The translations under genes were made by a program, and so were the position numbers. From Nocardioides flavus (ex Wang et al. 2016) (GTDB taxonomy: Bacteria > Actinomycetota > Actinomycetes > Propionibacteriales > Nocardioidaceae), in NCBI RefSeq assembly GCF_014653115.1, contig NZ_BNAD01000004.1:124001-188000 (forward strand): a stretch of DNA of 64,000 nucleotides, in the 5' to 3' direction. Under the pieces are notes generated by a model. That model saw only the letters and a list, made by a program, of their open reading frames with translations. It had not been told where the DNA came from and searched no databases. This document shows, piece by piece, positions 18,890-27,808 of this stretch (position 1 is its first letter; the number at the start of each line of letters is the position of its first letter).

Positions 18890-19996
18890 CTAGGTGGTGG
18901 GCGCCTCGGTCGACTCCCCGGCAGCTGGTCGGCCGACGGGCGCGAACGTGGCTTGGTCGACCAGGTCGACGTCAGGGTCCGGCGACGCGAACACGGCATC
19001 GACCGGGGTCCCCCGCAGCCATGCCAGGAGGGCCTGGGTGAGGGTGAGCCCCATCGCCGGTCCCGACTCCGCGTGCCGCGGCACCCACGCCAGGGGCCAT
19101 CGATCGGGCTGACCGGTGCGCACCCACCCGAGGACGTCACCGTCGATCGAGTCCGCGAAGGGCAGGAAGTCGTCGTTGCGCAGCGGCGCCACGGCTTCGC
19201 TGAGCCGCCGCCAGGACTCGGACTCCAGCTCGTCCGGGTGCTGCACGCGCAGCCAGCCGCGCCAGGTGCCCGCGCCGTACGTCTCCATGAGCGCCCGGTA
19301 GTCCGCGGGCAGCCCGTCGTCCGCCGCCACCGGCACGAGGTCCACCGCCGGCGGCACGAGGGCGGTGAGCGCCGCGAGCCCGGAGCCGGTCGTCAGCGCC
19401 TTGCGGCGGGGGTCGTTGCGCGCGGCGCGGTCGGGCGGGGTCCAACGCGACGTCGCCGCATCGCCGTACGTCCGACCGACCCGGGCCGGCAGCGGGCCGA
19501 GCGCGTGCGGCGCCGTGCCCACGCCGGTCGTCATCAGCGCCTCGAGGAACGGGACGAGGGGAAGACCCGTGTGGATCCACGAGGCGTTGCCGTACGCGCC
19601 GCGCGCGTGGGCCAGCACCACCACCGGCCACGCGTCGGGGTCGGGCGCCGTGGTGTCCCAGAACAAGCCCTCTCCCCCGCGACCGGAGCCGAAGGGAAGC
19701 AGGCCGCCCTTCTTCGGGTGGAACCCGGGCGCCGGGAGCCCGCTGGCGTCGCACGCGTCGCGCGCCTCGGACCGCACGCCCGCCAGCTCCTTGTCGAAGG
19801 AAGGATGGTCGGCCAACCGGACGGGGGCGTGGACCCAGAGCCAGTCACCGACGAACAGCGAGCCGAACCGGTCTGCCATATCGCGGTAGTCCGTCGGGAG
19901 CCCCGTGCCGAGCCACGCCTCGACGCGGTCCCAGTCGACCCGGACCGACCGCGGCGCCTCCGCGGACAGCAGGTCGCGCACGAGTCCCCCGTTCAC
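18890..19996 (-). CDS. tandem SUKH (SMI1/KNR4-like) domain protein
   Basis: Protein of 368 residues with two related halves. The first has WDRVEAWLGTGLPTDYRDMA followed by a Trp-rich strand (GDWLWVHAP). The second has DGLPADYRALMETYGAGTW and WRGWLRVQHP. The pattern LPxDYR..., small Gly motif, Trp strand is typical of the SUKH superfamily, whose bacterial members are often immunity proteins against contact-dependent or polymorphic toxins. No toxin gene adjoins it. The start is GTG 19996 with TACGCT 6 nt upstream. The MFS gene follows 9 bp downstream. Confidence 0.62.
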   Translation of the reverse strand: MNGGLVRDLLSAEAPRSVRVDWDRVEAWLGTGLPTDYRDMADRFGSLFVGDWLWVHAPVRLADHPSFDKELAGVRSEARDACDASGLPAPGFHPKKGGLLPFGSGRGGEGLFWDTTAPDPDAWPVVVLAHARGAYGNASWIHTGLPLVPFLEALMTTGVGTAPHALGPLPARVGRTYGDAATSRWTPPDRAARNDPRRKALTTGSGLAALTALVPPAVDLVPVAADDGLPADYRALMETYGAGTWRGWLRVQHPDELESESWRRLSEAVAPLRNDDFLPFADSIDGDVLGWVRTGQPDRWPLAWVPRHAESGPAMGLTLTQALLAWLRGTPVDAVFASPDPDVDLVDQATFAPVGRPAAGESTEAPTT

Positions 19997-20064
19997 GGCG
20001 TCAGCGTAGGGGCGTCACTGCCTCGCAACACCGAAGTCGGCCACATTGCCCCTAGGGTCGGCAC

Positions 20065-20913
20065 ATGACGTTCTCGATCGTGGCCCGCTCCGACGACGGC
20101 GACTCATGGGGCGTCGCCGTCGCCTCCAAGTTCCTGGCCGTCGGCTCCGCCGTGCCGGCCGCAGCGGCCGGCGTGGGTGCGATCGCGACCCAGGCCGACG
20201 CCAACCTCTCCTACAAGTACCTGGGCCTCGCGCACCTCGACGACGGCGCGACCGCGCAGGTCGCCCTCGACCGACTGGTCGAGGAGGACGACGAGCGCGA
20301 GCACCGGCAGGCCGGCATCGTCGACTCCGACGGCAACGCCGCCACCTGGACCGGCTCCGAGTGCTTCGCGTGGGCGGGCGGGGTCACCGGCCGCAGCGGC
20401 GTGCGCGGCGGCTACGCCATCCAGGGCAACATCCTCACCGGCCCCGAGGTGGTCGAGGCCATGGAGCGGGCCTGGCAGGCAGGTGGCGACCTCACCCTCG
20501 AGCGCCGGCTCCTCGCCGCCCTGGCCGCCGGGGACGAGGCCGGCGGGGACAGCCGCGGCCGACAGAGCGCGGCCCTGCTCGTCGTACGCGAGGGAGCGGG
20601 CTACGGCGGGCACGACGACGTGGCTGTCGACCTGCGCGTCGACGACCACACCGAGCCGGTCGGCGAGCTGACCCGGCTGGTCGACCTCAACGAGCTCTAC
20701 CTGACGGCCTCGTCGCCGGAGGAGCAGGTGCCGGTCGACGACGCGCTGATGATCGAGCTGGAGTCGTTGGCCAAGGCCGAGGGCAAGGACAGCTTCCGCG
20801 CGTGGGTGGGCTCGGAAAACTACGAGATGCGGGTCGGCCCGGGCGTGCGACCACCGTGGATCGACCGCCGGATCCTTGCGATCATCCGGGGCGAGCAGGA
20901 GGAGAACGCATGA
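20065..20913 (+). CDS. DUF1028 family (Ntn-hydrolase-like) protein
   Basis: Protein of 282 residues starting MTFSIVARSDDGDSWGVAVAS, the hallmark of DUF1028, which has an Ntn-hydrolase-like fold. Further family features are GAIATQADAN and YAIQGNILTG. Biochemical function is not established. Leaderless start: TAGGGT, 6 nt, ATG 20065. The stop codon overlaps the glycerol kinase start in an ATGA junction, so the two are translated from one mRNA. Confidence 0.85.
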   Translation: MTFSIVARSDDGDSWGVAVASKFLAVGSAVPAAAAGVGAIATQADANLSYKYLGLAHLDDGATAQVALDRLVEEDDEREHRQAGIVDSDGNAATWTGSECFAWAGGVTGRSGVRGGYAIQGNILTGPEVVEAMERAWQAGGDLTLERRLLAALAAGDEAGGDSRGRQSAALLVVREGAGYGGHDDVAVDLRVDDHTEPVGELTRLVDLNELYLTASSPEEQVPVDDALMIELESLAKAEGKDSFRAWVGSENYEMRVGPGVRPPWIDRRILAIIRGEQEENA

Positions 20914-22379
20914 GCATCCTCGCGATCGACGCCGGGACCACCGGCGTGACGGCGGTGGTCGTCACGCCCGACGGTCGGATCCAGGCCAAGGGCTACCAGG
21001 AGTTCCGCCAGCACTTCCCGCAGCCGGGCTGGGTGGAGCACTCCGCCGAGGAGATCTGGCAGGCCACGCTGGAGGCGACGCGGGAGGTGCTCACCCAGGT
21101 CGACGCCGGTGCGCTGACCGCCGTCGGCATCACCAACCAGCGCGAGACGATCGTGCTGTGGGACCGCGAGACCCTCGGCTCGCCTCGCCGCGCCATCGTG
21201 TGGCAGGACCGCCGTACGGCCGACATCTGCGAGCGGTTGCGTGCCGAGGGGCGCGAGGAGCGCGTCGCCGAGCTCACCGGGCTGCGGCTCGACCCCTACT
21301 TCTCCGGCACCAAGCTCACCTGGCTCGCGGAGAACGAGCCGCACACGTGGGCGCTGGTGGAGTCCGGCCGGTACGCCGTGGGCACCGTCGACTCCTACCT
21401 CATCGCGCGGATGACGCGCGGCACCTGGCACGTCACCGACGTCTCCAACGCCTGCCGCACCCTGCTCTTCGACCTCGAGGCCGGCGACTGGTCCGACGAG
21501 CTGTGCGACCTCTTCGGGGTGCCGCGCGACGCGCTGCCCGACCTCGTGCCCAACTGGGGCGAGGTCGCCCCGACGGACCCGAAGTCCTTCCTCGGGCTGT
21601 CCCTGCCCATCGCCGGCATCGCGGGCGACCAGCAGTCGGCGCTCTACGGGCAGACCTGCTTCGAGGAGGGCGAGTCCAAGTGCACCTACGGCACCGGCTC
21701 CTTCATCCTGACCAACACCGGCTCCCAGGTCGTGCGCAGCGACGCGGGGCTGCTGTCCACCGCCGCGTGGCGCTCCCCCGACGGAGAGATGACCTATGCG
21801 CTGGAGGGCGCGATCTTCGTGACCGGCGCGGCCGTGCAGTGGCTGCGCGACGGCCTGCAGATCGTCGGCAACGCCGCCGAGACCGCCGCCATCGCCTCGA
21901 CCGTCGAGGACACCGACGGGGTCGTCTTCGTGCCCGCCCTGACCGGGCTCGGCGCCCCGCACTGGGACCCCCACGCCCGCGGCACGATCGTCGGGATCAC
22001 CCGCGGCACCACCCGCGCCCACCTCGTACGAGCGACGCTCGAGGGGATCGCGTTCGAGGTCCGCGACGTGCTCGAGACCCTGCCCGAGCTCACCACGCTG
22101 CGGGTCGACGGCGGGGCCGCGGAGAACGACTTCCTCTGCCAGCTCCAGGCCGACCAGGTCGGGCGCGCGGTCGAGCGACCCGAGATCGTCGAGACCACCG
22201 CGCTGGGAGCGGCGTTCCTCGCCGGCCTCGGCACCGGCGTGTGGTCCTCGACCGACGAGCTGCGCCAGACCTGGGCGCTCGACCGGCGGTTCGAGCCGCA
22301 GGGCGACCGGGCGGCCCTCGACGCGTCGTACGCGCGGTGGGGCCGGGCCGTCGAGCGGTCGAAGGGCTGGGCGGACTAG
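20910..22379 (+). CDS. glpK: glycerol kinase
   Basis: FGGY-family kinase of 489 residues that phosphorylates glycerol to sn-glycerol 3-phosphate. It opens with the ATP-binding DAGTTGVTAVV, has GITNQRETIVLWDRETL (a glycerol-kinase signature) and the segment GTGSFILTNTG, and near the C-terminus GGAAENDFLCQLQAD. Its start overlaps the previous stop (ATGA). The 3' end overlaps the convergent coiled-coil gene by 4 bp. No glpF or glpD is visible nearby. Confidence 0.95.
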   Translation: MSILAIDAGTTGVTAVVVTPDGRIQAKGYQEFRQHFPQPGWVEHSAEEIWQATLEATREVLTQVDAGALTAVGITNQRETIVLWDRETLGSPRRAIVWQDRRTADICERLRAEGREERVAELTGLRLDPYFSGTKLTWLAENEPHTWALVESGRYAVGTVDSYLIARMTRGTWHVTDVSNACRTLLFDLEAGDWSDELCDLFGVPRDALPDLVPNWGEVAPTDPKSFLGLSLPIAGIAGDQQSALYGQTCFEEGESKCTYGTGSFILTNTGSQVVRSDAGLLSTAAWRSPDGEMTYALEGAIFVTGAAVQWLRDGLQIVGNAAETAAIASTVEDTDGVVFVPALTGLGAPHWDPHARGTIVGITRGTTRAHLVRATLEGIAFEVRDVLETLPELTTLRVDGGAAENDFLCQLQADQVGRAVERPEIVETTALGAAFLAGLGTGVWSSTDELRQTWALDRRFEPQGDRAALDASYARWGRAVERSKGWAD

Positions 22380-23290
22380 AGGCTGTCCCGGCGCTCGCGC
22401 GCGGCCTCCACCTCGGCGCGCGCCTCCTCGACGGCCTCCTCGGCCTCGGCCCGTGCGGCCTCTGCCTCCCCGAGCTCGTCGTCGACCTCCTCGAGCGCGG
22501 CCTCCTGCGCCGCGATGCGGCTGCGGAGCTCGTCGAGCTCGGACTGGAGCTGCAGGGTCCGCGCCTCGAGCTTCTCCACCGACCGGCGGGCCGCCCGGTG
22601 CTCCTTCTCGGCGTCCTTCAGCACCGCCCGTGCCTCGGCGAGCCGCTCGTCGGCCGCTGCCCTGGCCTTGGCGTCGGCGTCCGGGTCGGGCACCACGTGC
22701 AGCTGGGGCCGCCGGCTCGGGTCGGGCGTGTCGACGGGCGCGGCGGGACGAGGCCTTGCACTGAACCCGAGCGCCTCCGGCAGGGCGACCGCGCCGCTGA
22801 GGTCGAGGTCGCCGAGGCCCGTGGCGCTGAGCGACGTCACGAGCAGGCCGCTGCGGACCGCTTTCGCCGCGTCGGGCTCCAGCATGGCGGCGGTGAGGGT
22901 GGCCTCCACCTGGTCGGCGACCGACTGCGTGGTCCGTACGCCCTCCTCGCGAGCCAGCCGCCGCGCGGCCGTGGTCACCGACGCGGTGAGCTGACGCCGC
23001 TGCTTGGTGAACTCGCGCAGCTGGGCGGCGTCGAGGTTCTCCTGCGCGTCGCGCAGCGCCTGCCCAACGGCGAGCACCTGGTCGACCTGGTCCGGGTCAC
23101 GCCGGACCAGCAGGTTGACCACCCACGCGGCGACCGACGCCTTGCGCAGGGCCTTGATCGCGGTGGCCAGCGCCTTGTCGCCCTTGTGCTCCTTGACCAG
23201 CGCGTCGCGTGCCGGCGTGAAGTCCGCCAGCGGCAGGGCGTAGAGGTCGTCGGCGATCTCCAGCAGCGGGTCGGAGCTCGAGTCGGGCAT
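22376..23290 (-). CDS. uncharacterised protein with long C-terminal coiled coil
   Basis: Protein of 304 residues with no signal peptide or membrane segment. The first 170 residues are helical (LPLADFTPARDALVKE, and the Trp-containing ALRKASVAAWVVNLLVR). After a Pro-rich hinge, residues 205-304 form an unbroken Ala/Glu/Arg heptad-type coiled coil. I do not recognise the function; similar proteins occur next to two-component genes in related genomes as far as I recall, but this needs a search. Start ATG 23290, with TAGGAT 6 nt upstream. Confidence 0.78.
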   Translation of the reverse strand: MPDSSSDPLLEIADDLYALPLADFTPARDALVKEHKGDKALATAIKALRKASVAAWVVNLLVRRDPDQVDQVLAVGQALRDAQENLDAAQLREFTKQRRQLTASVTTAARRLAREEGVRTTQSVADQVEATLTAAMLEPDAAKAVRSGLLVTSLSATGLGDLDLSGAVALPEALGFSARPRPAAPVDTPDPSRRPQLHVVPDPDADAKARAAADERLAEARAVLKDAEKEHRAARRSVEKLEARTLQLQSELDELRSRIAAQEAALEEVDDELGEAEAARAEAEEAVEEARAEVEAARERRDSL

Positions 23291-23299
23291 GGACCGATC

Positions 23300-23740
23300 C
23301 TAGGGAGCGGCGTACTCGACCTCGGTCGGGTACGGCGGCCAGGGGCACTCCTGGGTGGTGCCGCTGGGCCGCCACCCCAGCGACTCGTACAAGCCGCGGG
23401 CCCGCCCGTTCGCCTCTAGCACCCACAGCCTCCGCGCACCGGCGGCCTCGGCGCGGACGAAGCCCTCGCGGCCGAGCCCGGCGCTCCAGTGATCGGGTCG
23501 GACCGCGAGGTGCCGCAGGGTGCGCCCGTCGTGAGCCGTGAGGGCGGCGAGGCCAGCGTCGTCCTCGACCACCTCGACCACGACCTCGGGGTCGGCGAGC
23601 AACAGCGCCCACCGGGCGAGCACGTCGTCGTCGGGGTACGGCAGGTCGCCGAACACGTGGGCCAGGCCCGCCCGGCTGGCGGACCGCTCGAGGTCGCGCA
23701 GCGCGACGGCGTCCTCGGCGGTGGCGCGACGCCAGGTCAC
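23300..23740 (-). CDS. GNAT family N-acetyltransferase
   Basis: Short acetyltransferase of 146 residues. The acetyl-CoA site region reads LAVRPDHWSAGLGREGFVRA (a variant of the R-x-x-G-x-G/A loop), and the C-terminal motif NGRARGLYESLGWRPSG is typical GNAT. Acceptor unknown. The start GTG 23740 overlaps the stop of the response regulator gene in a GTGA junction, so it is translationally coupled to the regulator. Confidence 0.88.
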   Translation of the reverse strand: MTWRRATAEDAVALRDLERSASRAGLAHVFGDLPYPDDDVLARWALLLADPEVVVEVVEDDAGLAALTAHDGRTLRHLAVRPDHWSAGLGREGFVRAEAAGARRLWVLEANGRARGLYESLGWRPSGTTQECPWPPYPTEVEYAAP

Positions 23741-24378
23741 GCCTCGTCGAGCCCGTGCTCGATCGCCCATCGGGTGAGCTGGACGCGGTTGTTCATCTGC
23801 AGCTTGCGCAGGGTGTTCTGGACGTGGTTCTGAACGGTGCGGTGCGACAGGACGAGTCGGGCTGCGATCTGCTTGTAGCTCATGCCGGTGGCGACCATCT
23901 TGAGGATCTCCGTCTCGCGCTCGGTGAGCTGGTCGCGCGGGTCGTCGGCAGGACCGTCGGCGATGCGGCGGAACTCGCCCAGCACCAGGCCCGCCAGGCC
24001 GGGGGTGAAGACCGCCTCGCCGTCGGCGGTCCGTACGACGGCGTCGATGAGCTCGGCGCTCGACGCCGACTTCACCAAGTAGCCCGTGGCGCCGGCCTTG
24101 ATGGCCTCGAGCACATCGGCCTGCTCGCCGCTGGCCGAGAGGATGAGCACGCGTGCCGTCGGGTCGTGCTCGAGCATCATGCTCGTGACCTGGACCCCTG
24201 AGCTGTCGGGAAGCTGGAGGTCCAGCACCACGACCTGCGGCGCGGCGGCGGGGAAGCGTGCCATCGCCTCGCGGCCGTTCGACGCGACGGCCACCACCTC
24301 GTGACCGGCCGCCTGCAGGTCGCGCTCGACGGCGTCACGCCACATCGGGTGGTCGTCGACCACCATCACACTGACCAT
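23737..24378 (-). CDS. NarL/LuxR-type response regulator (MacR-like)
   Basis: Two-domain regulator of 213 residues. The receiver domain has the acidic pair Asp8-Asp9, phospho-acceptor Asp53 (VVVLDLQLP) and the conserved Lys in YLVKS. The C-terminal LuxR HTH reads LTERETEILKMVATGMS, then VLSHRTVQNHVQNTLRKL. ATG 24378 has a strong GGGAGGGG ribosome site 5 nt upstream. The partner is the histidine kinase two genes upstream; the unusual feature is the flavin-reductase-like gene between them. Confidence 0.93.
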   Translation of the reverse strand: MVSVMVVDDHPMWRDAVERDLQAAGHEVVAVASNGREAMARFPAAAPQVVVLDLQLPDSSGVQVTSMMLEHDPTARVLILSASGEQADVLEAIKAGATGYLVKSASSAELIDAVVRTADGEAVFTPGLAGLVLGEFRRIADGPADDPRDQLTERETEILKMVATGMSYKQIAARLVLSHRTVQNHVQNTLRKLQMNNRVQLTRWAIEHGLDEA

Positions 24379-24415
24379 CGTTCCCCTCCCAGAGACTGGG
24401 GGAAGCCTAGACCGC

Positions 24416-24931
24416 TCAGCTGTCCGTGGTGGAGTAGCGCCCACGGCGGTGCACCAGCGGCTCCGGGTCGTCGCCGACGACCAGATCGTCGATCGTGCAG
24501 GTCACCAGCCGCGACCAGCCCACCTCGACGTCCGTCTCGACGCTGACCAGCGCCCAGGTCGCGGCCTGCGCCAGGCGGGGGCCGTGGTCCGTCGCTACCC
24601 AGTCCGCCAACCGCCACGGGCCACCCGGGGCCGGAGTGGTGCCGGCGAACGCGTCGGCGAGCTCTCGGTGCGCCCACGACAGCAGCTGGACCACGCCGCG
24701 GCCGGTCTCCAGCAGCATCTCGGTGAGGTCGGCGTCGGGGTCCAGCAGCCCCAGCACCCGGCCCGGGTCGCCACCCGCCACGAGCAGCGAGGTGACCGTC
24801 AGCCCCGCCGGGCCGGTCGAGTCGGCGTCCGAGCCCGCCGTCCACAGCGAGACCGCACCGCCGAGACGTCCGCGCAGGCGGCGTACGGGGTCGTCGGGCG
24901 TCGGGAACGGGTGGCTGGAGTGGATCGTCAC
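24416..24931 (-). CDS. flavin reductase-like (FMN split-barrel) protein
   Basis: Protein of 171 residues resembling the flavin reductase-like family: AVSLWTAGSD, then GLTVTSLLVAGGDPGRVLGLL, then a central helix (ETGRGVVQLLSWAHRELADAFAG) and a C-terminal Trp/Val strand. Family members bind FMN and reduce it or serve as split-barrel flavoproteins. GTG 24931 is 6 nt after TAGCGT. It lies between the sensor kinase and its regulator on the same strand, with 4 bp and 37 bp gaps, suggesting an association with that signalling system. Confidence 0.75.
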   Translation of the reverse strand: MTIHSSHPFPTPDDPVRRLRGRLGGAVSLWTAGSDADSTGPAGLTVTSLLVAGGDPGRVLGLLDPDADLTEMLLETGRGVVQLLSWAHRELADAFAGTTPAPGGPWRLADWVATDHGPRLAQAATWALVSVETDVEVGWSRLVTCTIDDLVVGDDPEPLVHRRGRYSTTDS

Positions 24932-24935
24932 CCGG

Positions 24936-25976
24936 TCACGCTAGCGGGACGGTGAGCTCCCACTCGGTCCCCCACTCGCCGCTGTCGACGGTGGCGGTGC
25001 CGCCGAGCTCCTCGATGCGGCCGCGGATGGACGAGGCGACACCGAGCCGGCCCTCGGACGCCGCCGCGTCGAGCCGACCGGACGGGATGCCGGGCCCGTC
25101 GTCACGCACCGAGACCGTGATCGCCTCGGGCGCCGCCTGGGCTAGCACCCACGCGGTCGCGTCCGGCCCGACGTGGGCCAGGACGTTGTCGAGGCACGCG
25201 CGGACCGCCGCGACGGTCTCGGCCGCGACGTGCGCGTCGACGAGCACGGCACCTCCGGGGGTCGCGACCTCAACGCGTACGGGGTGGGCGGTCGCCATGG
25301 CCTCGAGGGCGCCGGCGAGGTCGACCCGTCCACCGGGTTCCGTGGGCACGGTGTCCTGCTGCCGGATCAGCGAGCGCAGCCCGCGCTCCTGCTCCCCCGC
25401 GAGGCGGCCGAGCTCGGCCCACTCCCCTCCGGCGGCCGAGCCCTGCCGCTGCACCATCGCGAGCACCTGCAGCACGCCGTCGTGGACGGCCCGCGCGAGC
25501 CGCGTCCGCTCGTCGGCCGCTGCAGCGGCGCGCTCGGCGGCGTCACGTTCGCGCGCCATCCGCTGCAGCGACTCGCAGAGATAGCCGACGATCGGTCCGC
25601 CGATGAGGACGAGGAACGTGTTGCCGTAGTTGCCCTGGTCGACCTCGGTGCGCGGCAGCAGGTCGAAGGCCGCGATCAAAGCGGAGGCGACCAGGCCGCC
25701 GCGCCAGTGCCAGTGGATCGCCCAGGCGAAGAACACCCCCATCACGTAGAAGCCCGGGATGGTCGCGTTGAAGTCGGGCGACTTCACCCACGGCGTGACC
25801 GCGAGCGCCGCGAGCACCACCGCGAGGTCGGCCACCAGCAGCAGGGGCGTACGGCGCCTGCGGTCGCGGTAGAGCCAGATCGCCGTGACCGTCCAGAGGG
25901 CGAGCACCACGACGACCAGGAGGCCGACGGTGGGGTGCTCGAAGTTGTCACGACGGTAGGCGTTGAGGCCGACCAT
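24936..25976 (-). CDS. sensor histidine kinase, MacS-like (DUF5931 type)
   Basis: Membrane kinase. From ATG 25976 it reads 346 residues: four to five helices, then a HisKA_3-type dimerisation helix with His165 in RAVHDGVLQVL, and an ATPase domain with CLDNVLAHV (N box) and RDDGPGIPSG (G box). The same frame stays open upstream and encodes EDRLYSALALVRVVVTINMV, the expected first helix of the DUF5931 sensor domain. There is no ATG, GTG or TTG in that segment before the next stop; the only candidate is CTG 26090, which overlaps the plsC stop. The true start may therefore be non-canonical. The response regulator 560 bp downstream is the likely partner. Confidence 0.87.
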   Translation of the reverse strand: MVGLNAYRRDNFEHPTVGLLVVVVLALWTVTAIWLYRDRRRRTPLLLVADLAVVLAALAVTPWVKSPDFNATIPGFYVMGVFFAWAIHWHWRGGLVASALIAAFDLLPRTEVDQGNYGNTFLVLIGGPIVGYLCESLQRMARERDAAERAAAAADERTRLARAVHDGVLQVLAMVQRQGSAAGGEWAELGRLAGEQERGLRSLIRQQDTVPTEPGGRVDLAGALEAMATAHPVRVEVATPGGAVLVDAHVAAETVAAVRACLDNVLAHVGPDATAWVLAQAAPEAITVSVRDDGPGIPSGRLDAAASEGRLGVASSIRGRIEELGGTATVDSGEWGTEWELTVPLA

Positions 25977-26086
25977 GTTGATGGTGACGACGACCCGGAC
26001 CAGGGCCAGCGCCGAGTAGAGCCGGTCCTCGACGGCGAGCGCGGAGTCGGTGCGCGGGCCGGGGGCCGGGGGGCGCGGGTGCGCGT

Positions 26087-26854
26087 TCAGGACGCCTTCT
26101 GCTCCGGACCGCCCGCGGCCGCCTCGCGCTCCGCCTTCTCCCGCTCGGCCTTGTCACGCTCGGCCTGCCGGGCCTTCTCCCTGTCGAGCTCCTTGGCCTT
26201 GCTGGCGTAGAGGTCGACGTACTCCTGGCCGGAGAGGCGCATGATCTCGTACATGATCTCGTCGGTGATCGAGCGCAGGATGTAGCGGTCGTTCTCCATG
26301 CCGGCGTAGCGGGAGAAGTCGAGCGGCTTGCCGAAGCGCACGACCGGACGCGTCCAGGTGCCGTAGACCTTGCCGGTCGGGGCGACCACGTCGGTGCCGA
26401 CGACAGCGCACGGGATCACCGGCGCCCCGGTCTCGAGTGCGAGGCGTGCGACGCCGGTCTTGCCGCGGTAGAGCTTGCCGTCGTGCGAGCGGGTGCCCTC
26501 GGGGTAGATCCCGAACAGATCGCCCTCGGCGAGGATCTTCATCGCCGACTTCATCGCGCCCTCGGCGGCGTTGGCCCCCGACCGGTCGATCGGCACCTGG
26601 CCGGCGCCGGTGAAGAACTTCTTCTGGAACCAGCCCTTGATGCCGGGAGTCGTGAAGTACTCCGCCTTCGCGACGAAGGTGACCCGGCGGTTGAGGGTCA
26701 GCGGCATGAAGAGCCAGTCGGCGTACGAGAGGTGGTTGCTCGCGAGGATCGCAGGACCCTCCTCCGGCACGTGGTCGACACCGTAGGCCTTGGGCCGGAA
26801 GACGAGGCGGAGCACCGGCCCGAGGGCGATCCACTTCAGGAACCAATAGAGCAC
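26087..26854 (-). CDS. plsC: 1-acyl-sn-glycerol-3-phosphate acyltransferase
   Basis: Membrane-associated acyltransferase of 255 residues making phosphatidic acid from lysophosphatidate. Motif I is NHLSYADWLF (His/Asp charge relay), motif III is FGIYPEGTRS, and motif IV lies around VIPCAVVGTD. The C-terminal 40 residues are a charged Lys/Glu/Arg helix. GTG 26854 is 6 nt after TAGGCT (leaderless). It is the positional equivalent of M. tuberculosis Rv2182c. Confidence 0.93.
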   Translation of the reverse strand: MLYWFLKWIALGPVLRLVFRPKAYGVDHVPEEGPAILASNHLSYADWLFMPLTLNRRVTFVAKAEYFTTPGIKGWFQKKFFTGAGQVPIDRSGANAAEGAMKSAMKILAEGDLFGIYPEGTRSHDGKLYRGKTGVARLALETGAPVIPCAVVGTDVVAPTGKVYGTWTRPVVRFGKPLDFSRYAGMENDRYILRSITDEIMYEIMRLSGQEYVDLYASKAKELDREKARQAERDKAEREKAEREAAAGGPEQKAS

Positions 26855-26863
26855 GGACCGAGC

Positions 26864-27676
26864 CTATCCCCGCCCGGCCGCGGTGACGCGCTCGATGAAC
26901 TCGGCGGACTCCGAGAAGATCCGCGGGGCGTCGTTGTCGATGGTCGCGACGTGGTAGCTGTCCTCCAGCACGCGTTCCTCGAAGTCCTTCGACGACAGCC
27001 CGGCGTTGATGGCCCGCGAGCTCGAGATGTCGACGACGTGGTCCACCGCGGAGCGGAAGAACAGCACCGGGACGGTGATCTTGGGCAGGTCGCGGCGCAG
27101 CTCGGCGTAGCCGGCGAACATCGACGCCGCCGCCTTGAGCGGGACGGAGGGATAGGCCAGCTCGTCCATGCCGGGCTTCTTGATGTCGTTCCTGATCCCG
27201 GGGAAGGCGGGCACCACGTGCTTGAGCACCGGCAGCAGCTTGACATCCTTGCGCATCGTGTCGACGGCCGCGTTGACGATGACGACCCCGGCGAGGTCCT
27301 CACCGTGATCGGCGGCGAGGCGCAGGCACAGGGCCCCGCCCATGGAGAGGCCGACGGCCACCACGGCGTCGTTCTCGGCGACGAGCTTGTCGAGGGCGCC
27401 CTCGACGGTGGCCACCCAGTCGGCCCAGCTGACCTTGTTCATGTCCTGCCAGCGGGTGCCGTGCCCGGGCAGCAGCGGCATCTCCACGGCGTAGCCGCGC
27501 GCGGCCAGGTCCTCGGCCCACGGCCGCATGGACGCCGGGCTGCCGGTGAAGCCGTGCTGCACGAGCACACCGATGCGACGCCCGCCGGTGAGCTCGGGCT
27601 TCGCGGCCGTGGACATCGGCGCGACGAGGGTGGGATCGAAGGGCGCGGCCTCGGCGCCGCGGAACGGGATCTTCAC
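26864..27676 (-). CDS. alpha/beta hydrolase, carboxylesterase / monoacylglycerol lipase-like
   Basis: Hydrolase of 270 residues resembling Est30-type carboxylesterases. It has HGFTGSP (41-47, oxyanion hole), the nucleophile elbow GLSMGG with Ser111, Asp212 in VDHVVD and His242 in SYHVAT, so the triad is complete. No signal peptide. GTG 27676 (VKIPFRGAEAAPF) is the probable start; the longer open frame is not protein-like. The stop is 9 bp before the plsC start, consistent with a lipid-related pair. Confidence 0.88.
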   Translation of the reverse strand: MKIPFRGAEAAPFDPTLVAPMSTAAKPELTGGRRIGVLVQHGFTGSPASMRPWAEDLAARGYAVEMPLLPGHGTRWQDMNKVSWADWVATVEGALDKLVAENDAVVAVGLSMGGALCLRLAADHGEDLAGVVIVNAAVDTMRKDVKLLPVLKHVVPAFPGIRNDIKKPGMDELAYPSVPLKAAASMFAGYAELRRDLPKITVPVLFFRSAVDHVVDISSSRAINAGLSSKDFEERVLEDSYHVATIDNDAPRIFSESAEFIERVTAAGRG

Positions 27677-27808
27677 GCGCACAGTGTGCACCAGGAGGGG
27701 GCGCGCCGCCGGTGACGCGCGCACCCGGCCAGACCGCCGGTGGGCGAGGAGGGCGCCAGCGCCCGTCACGAGACCCGGGATCATGTCCGGCGGGCTACCG
27801 TTGGTCGC

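Noticed and set aside
24416..24931. The 24416 gene as a pseudo-kinase or receiver remnant of the two-component system
   Set aside because: Its strand pattern and GLTVTSLLVAGGDP segment fit the flavin reductase-like fold, and no phosphotransfer motifs are present.
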